Below, in pieces: positions 35,016 through 37,557 of a stretch of 37,557 bases of DNA. How positions within the stretch are numbered: the stretch's first letter is position 1; each line of letters begins with the position of its first letter. Source of the stretch: Actinomycetes bacterium (lineage in GTDB: Bacteria; Actinomycetota; Actinomycetes; Propionibacteriales; Propionibacteriaceae); assembly GCA_023392635.1 (NCBI GenBank), contig JAEVYS010000035.1:1-37557 (forward strand), given 5' to 3'. Position numbers and translations under genes: made by a program. A model generated the notes under the pieces. That model was not told the origin of the DNA, did not search any database, and was given only the letters and a program-made list of their open reading frames with translations.

Positions 35016-35819
35016 GTGGCCACCCTGATCGCGATCGACGACCCGGCCGACCCCCGTCTCGCCGACTACGTCGGGCTGCGGGAGGCGACGCTGCGCCACC
35101 TGCTGGAGACCGAGCAGGGAGTCTTCATCGCAGAGGGCAGCAAGGTGATCCGGCGTGCCCTCGAGGCGGGCTACCCCCCGCGGTCGTTCCTGCTCGCCGA
35201 GCGCTGGCTGGCCGAGCTCGCCGAGCTGGTCGAGCCGCTGGACGTCCCGGTGTACGTGGTCTCGGAGGAGCTCGCCGAACGGGTGACCGGGTTCCATGTG
35301 CACCGCGGTGCCCTCGGCTCCCTGCACCGTGTCGCGCGGCACGGCGTCGAGGACGTGCTCGCCGGCCGTCGGATCATGGTGCTGGAGGACCTGGTCGACC
35401 ACACGAACGTCGGCGCGGTCATCCGGAACGCCGCCGGCCTCGGCTGGGACGGGCTCCTGGTCAGCGCCCACTGCGCCGATCCGCTGTACCGTCGCTCGGT
35501 GAAGGTCTCGATGGGCACCGTGTTCTCCCTGCCCTGGGCGCGCCTTCCGGCCGGTGTCGCCATCGGTGAGGTGCTGGCCCGGGCGGGTTACCGCGTGGCT
35601 GCGCTCGCCCTCTCCGACGCGGCGGTGGACCTCGACGTCTTCGCTGCGTCGCTCGCACCCGAGGACAAGCTTGCGGTGCTGCTGGGCACCGAGGGCCACG
35701 GGCTCAGCCCGGCCTGGATCGCCGCCGCCGACGCCGTCGTGCAAATTCCGATGCGGGCCGGCGTGGACTCGCTCAACGTGGCCGCGGCCAGCGCGATCGC
35801 GGGCTACGTACTGGCCTGA
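35016..35819 (+). CDS. TrmH/SpoU-family RNA methyltransferase
   Basis: This 267-aa SPOUT-class methyltransferase modifies 2'-O-ribose in tRNA or rRNA. The N-terminal substrate-binding domain is about residues 1-115. The SPOUT motifs follow: LEDLVDHTNVGAVIRNAAGL (motif 1, with N and R), VKVSMGTVFSLPW, and LLGTEGHGLSPAW with MRAGVDSLNVAAASAIAGYV (motifs 2 and 3, the SAM knot). GTG 35016 is leaderless after TAGACT. The substrate RNA cannot be told from sequence alone. Confidence 0.92.
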   Translation: MATLIAIDDPADPRLADYVGLREATLRHLLETEQGVFIAEGSKVIRRALEAGYPPRSFLLAERWLAELAELVEPLDVPVYVVSEELAERVTGFHVHRGALGSLHRVARHGVEDVLAGRRIMVLEDLVDHTNVGAVIRNAAGLGWDGLLVSAHCADPLYRRSVKVSMGTVFSLPWARLPAGVAIGEVLARAGYRVAALALSDAAVDLDVFAASLAPEDKLAVLLGTEGHGLSPAWIAAADAVVQIPMRAGVDSLNVAAASAIAGYVLA

Positions 35820-35832
35820 AGCGGGCGCACAC

Positions 35833-35886
35833 CTCGCCCCTGGCGAGCCTCTCGTCGCGATCCGTCCGCCCCCATCGCGGGGGCGG
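35833..35886. terminator. Hairpins between convergent genes (bidirectional terminator)
   Basis: Two hairpins lie between the TrmH-family gene (plus) and the deformylase gene (minus). CTCGCC-CCT-GGCGAG (35833-35847) has a 6-bp stem. CCGCCCCC-ATCGC-GGGGGCGG (35866-35886) has a perfect 8-bp stem. Neither is followed by a clear U-run, as is common for actinobacterial terminators. Confidence 0.65.
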
Positions 35887-35904
35887 CGGCACGTCCGATG
35901 GCTC

Positions 35905-36495
35905 CTACTCGCTGGCGGAGGTCTTGCGCGGGCTGACCGGCCAGTCGGCGGGGTAGAGGTGCGCCAGCTCCTCGTGCTGGGCGTAGAGCTTGCGCCGCAT
36001 GCGGTTCGAGAGCCGGTCGCCGAAGACCGTCCCGTTCAGGTGGTCGGTCTCATGCTGGAGGCAGCGCGACAGCAGTCCGGTGCCCTTGACGGTGACCGGT
36101 TCGCCCCAGGGGTCGAGGCCGGTGCAGGTCGCCTTGTCGGGACGCGCGAGCGGCTGGTAGCCGCCGGGCAGCGACAGGCAGCCCTCCTCGGTGGACTCCA
36201 GGTTGCGCTGGTCGCCCTCGGGCAGCGTGACCACGGGGTTGCAGATCGCGCCGACACGATGGATGTCGTCGGCGTCGGGGCAGTCGTACACGAAGACGGC
36301 CAGGTCGACACCCACCTGGGTCGCGGCCAACCCGACGCCGTGCGCGGCCGCCATCGTGGCGAACATGTCCGCGACCAGGGTGCGCAGTTCGTCGTCGAAC
36401 TCTGTCACCGGCCGGGTCTGCGCATGCATGACGGGCTCACCCCACCGCGTGATCGGCAGCGTCCTGCCACCCTTGGTCAGCTCCTCGATGCCCAT
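35905..36495 (-). CDS. def: Peptide deformylase
   Basis: This metalloenzyme (196 aa) removes the formyl group from nascent proteins. The three family motifs are present: GVGLAATQ (53-60), EGCLSLPGG with metal ligand C106, and QHETDHLNG with H148, E149 and H152. I chose ATG 36495 because GAGGACGGGA directly precedes it. An upstream in-frame ATG at 36531 lies inside the -10-like TAGGAT, so it would not be on the mRNA. Confidence 0.94.
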   Translation of the reverse strand: MGIEELTKGGRTLPITRWGEPVMHAQTRPVTEFDDELRTLVADMFATMAAAHGVGLAATQVGVDLAVFVYDCPDADDIHRVGAICNPVVTLPEGDQRNLESTEEGCLSLPGGYQPLARPDKATCTGLDPWGEPVTVKGTGLLSRCLQHETDHLNGTVFGDRLSNRMRRKLYAQHEELAHLYPADWPVSPRKTSASE

Positions 36496-36529
36496 TCCCG
36501 TCCTCGTCCGCCGTTGCTCGTCGGCCGCC

Positions 36530-36535
36530 ATCCTA
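36530..36535 (-). promoter_or_regulatory. -10 element of the deformylase gene
   Basis: TAGGAT on the minus strand, about 35 bases before the chosen ATG, predicts transcription starting near 36523 and a leader of roughly 28 bases with a Shine-Dalgarno sequence. The same CATAGGATG string occurs at the symporter promoter. Confidence 0.45.
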
Positions 36536-36589
36536 TGGTGCGCGGCGAGTGCGCTTGCGCCCGCCGGGCGCGGGGGTGACGCTGGGCCG

Positions 36590-37531
36590 GTGGAGGAGCG
36601 GGAGGAGTTGTCGCTGGGCGCGACGCGCCTGCTGGCCGAGTTCTGCGACCACCTCCGCCTCGAGCGCGGGCTCTCGCCGAACACCGTCCGCGCCTATCGC
36701 GGCGACCTCACCAACCTGTTCTCCCACCTGGTGCGGGTGGGCGAGGGCGAGCCGTCAGACGTGACCCTGGCCGACCTCCGGACATGGCTGGCCAACCTGC
36801 ATGCCGGCGGCGCCGACCGGGCCACGCTGCAGCGGCGGGCGGCCGGGGCGCGGACCTTCTTCGCCTGGGCCGCGCGGACGGGTCGGCTCCCCGCCGACCC
36901 GGCACAGGCGCTCCGTTCACCGAAGGTCGACCGTCGGCTCCCGCCCACCCTGGAAGCGGGTCAGGCGCGCAGGGCGCTGGACGGGCTGGCCGCACGGCTG
37001 GAGGAGGCCGCCGAACCGGGCGAGGTGGCATCGCGCCGGCGCGACCTCGCGATCGTCGAGGTGCTGTACGCCGCCGGCATCCGGGTTTCGGAGCTCACCG
37101 GACTCGACCTGCGTGACCTCGACGCGTCCCGGGGGCTGCTGAGAGTGCTCGGCAAGGGCGGCAAGCAGCGGACCGTGCCGTTGGGAGCGCCCGCCGTACG
37201 GGCCCTCGACGCCTGGCTGGCGGTACGCGGGCGCCTGGCGCGGCCGGTCGCCGGGCAGGCGATCTTCGTGGGCGACCAGGGCGGACGGATCGACCCCCGC
37301 GTGGTCCGTCGGCTGGTCCACAAGACGCTTTCCGCCGTGCCGGACGCCCCCGACCTCGGCCCCCACGGTCTCCGGCACGCGATGGCGACCCACCTGCTCG
37401 AGGGCGGCGCCGACCTGCGCTCGGTGCAGGAGTTGCTGGGCCACGCCTCCCTGGCGACGACCCAGCTCTACACCCACGTCACCACGGACCGACTGCGACG
37501 CGCCTACCAGCAAGCGCATCCCAGGGCCTGA
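36590..37531 (+). CDS. xerC: Tyrosine recombinase XerC
   Basis: This chromosome-dimer resolution recombinase has 313 aa from GTG 36590. The N-terminal SAM-like DNA-binding domain (about 10-100) contains LSPNTVRAYRGDL. The catalytic domain has R165 (AAGIRVSEL), K189 (GKGGKQRTVP), H259 and R262 (HGLRH), H285 (LGHASLATTQ) and nucleophile Y294 (LYTH). All six catalytic residues are present. GACGCT precedes the GTG by six bases (weak leaderless); an in-frame TTG at 36608 with GGGAGGAG is an alternative start. No integron or prophage genes adjoin, so this is the housekeeping enzyme. Confidence 0.92.
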   Translation: MEEREELSLGATRLLAEFCDHLRLERGLSPNTVRAYRGDLTNLFSHLVRVGEGEPSDVTLADLRTWLANLHAGGADRATLQRRAAGARTFFAWAARTGRLPADPAQALRSPKVDRRLPPTLEAGQARRALDGLAARLEEAAEPGEVASRRRDLAIVEVLYAAGIRVSELTGLDLRDLDASRGLLRVLGKGGKQRTVPLGAPAVRALDAWLAVRGRLARPVAGQAIFVGDQGGRIDPRVVRRLVHKTLSAVPDAPDLGPHGLRHAMATHLLEGGADLRSVQELLGHASLATTQLYTHVTTDRLRRAYQQAHPRA

Positions 37532-37557
37532 GCAGCGCTGTGGGCGGCACCCACGAC

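Noticed and set aside
36557..36571. GCGCCC-GCC-GGGCGC hairpin between def and xerC
   Set aside because: A 6-bp GC stem is common in this composition, and its place between divergent genes does not suit a terminator.
36590..37531. Tyrosine recombinase as a sign of an integrated element
   Set aside because: The sequence fits XerC, base composition matches the surroundings, and no attachment repeats or phage genes were seen.

Overview
The window is 37.6 kb of high-GC, tightly packed chromosomal DNA from an actinobacterium. The evidence is a SufR-led sufRBD-Rieske-CSU-sufT operon, a DUF3099 gene beside SURF1, an InhA-like enoyl reductase next to FabG, a K+-insensitive H+-pyrophosphatase, and many genes whose start codon lies 6-8 bases after a TAnnnT hexamer (leaderless transcription, common in Actinomycetota). 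Propionibacteriales is plausible, but I cannot fix the family by eye. I see no rRNA, tRNA, CRISPR array, insertion sequence or prophage. No gene-free stretch exceeds about 150 bases.

Layout. 1-2.6 kb: membrane H+-pyrophosphatase (minus), followed by a strong hairpin. 2.8-9.4 kb: the complete SUF iron-sulfur assembly operon, eight genes with overlaps or short gaps. 9.5-10.7 kb: an SPFH (band 7) membrane protein and a small ribbon-helix-helix protein behind GATATCA repeats. 10.7-11.7 kb: a TetR regulator divergent from a small membrane protein, with both start codons inside a pair of palindromes. 11.8-15.1 kb: a transglutaminase-like protein, an APH-family kinase and an ABC-F ATPase. 15.2-25.3 kb: a polyamine/GABA catabolic locus, with an Lrp regulator and aminotransferase on the minus strand and, on the plus strand, an aldehyde dehydrogenase, a PotDABC-type transporter, a saccharopine-dehydrogenase-like oxidoreductase and a second aminotransferase. 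25.4-29.3 kb: a five-gene minus-strand operon (DUF3099, SURF1, META-domain lipoprotein, RlmA-type methyltransferase, M20 amidohydrolase). 29.3-33.4 kb: FabG, FabI, a stand-alone ABC ATPase, NfeD and a second SPFH protein. 33.4-37.5 kb: TetR and a bile-acid-symporter-like transporter, a TrmH-family RNA methyltransferase, peptide deformylase and XerC.

How the genes fit together. SUF proteins build Fe-S clusters: SufS and SufU mobilise sulfur, SufBCD is the scaffold, and SufR probably senses the cluster state. The polyamine locus can import putrescine or spermidine (PotDABC), transaminate it, oxidise the aldehyde to GABA-type acids, and transaminate GABA to succinate semialdehyde; Lrp is the likely local regulator. 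FabG and FabI are reductases of fatty-acid elongation.

The most unusual signals are regulatory. They are the TetR/membrane-protein switch in which operators, -10 elements and start codons are superimposed, the GATATCA repeats before the SPFH/RHH pair, and the large number of leaderless start sites. The lipobox at the N-terminus of the H+-pyrophosphatase and the unassigned oxidoreductase inside the polyamine operon also deserve attention. No clearly new multi-gene defence or mobile system is visible.
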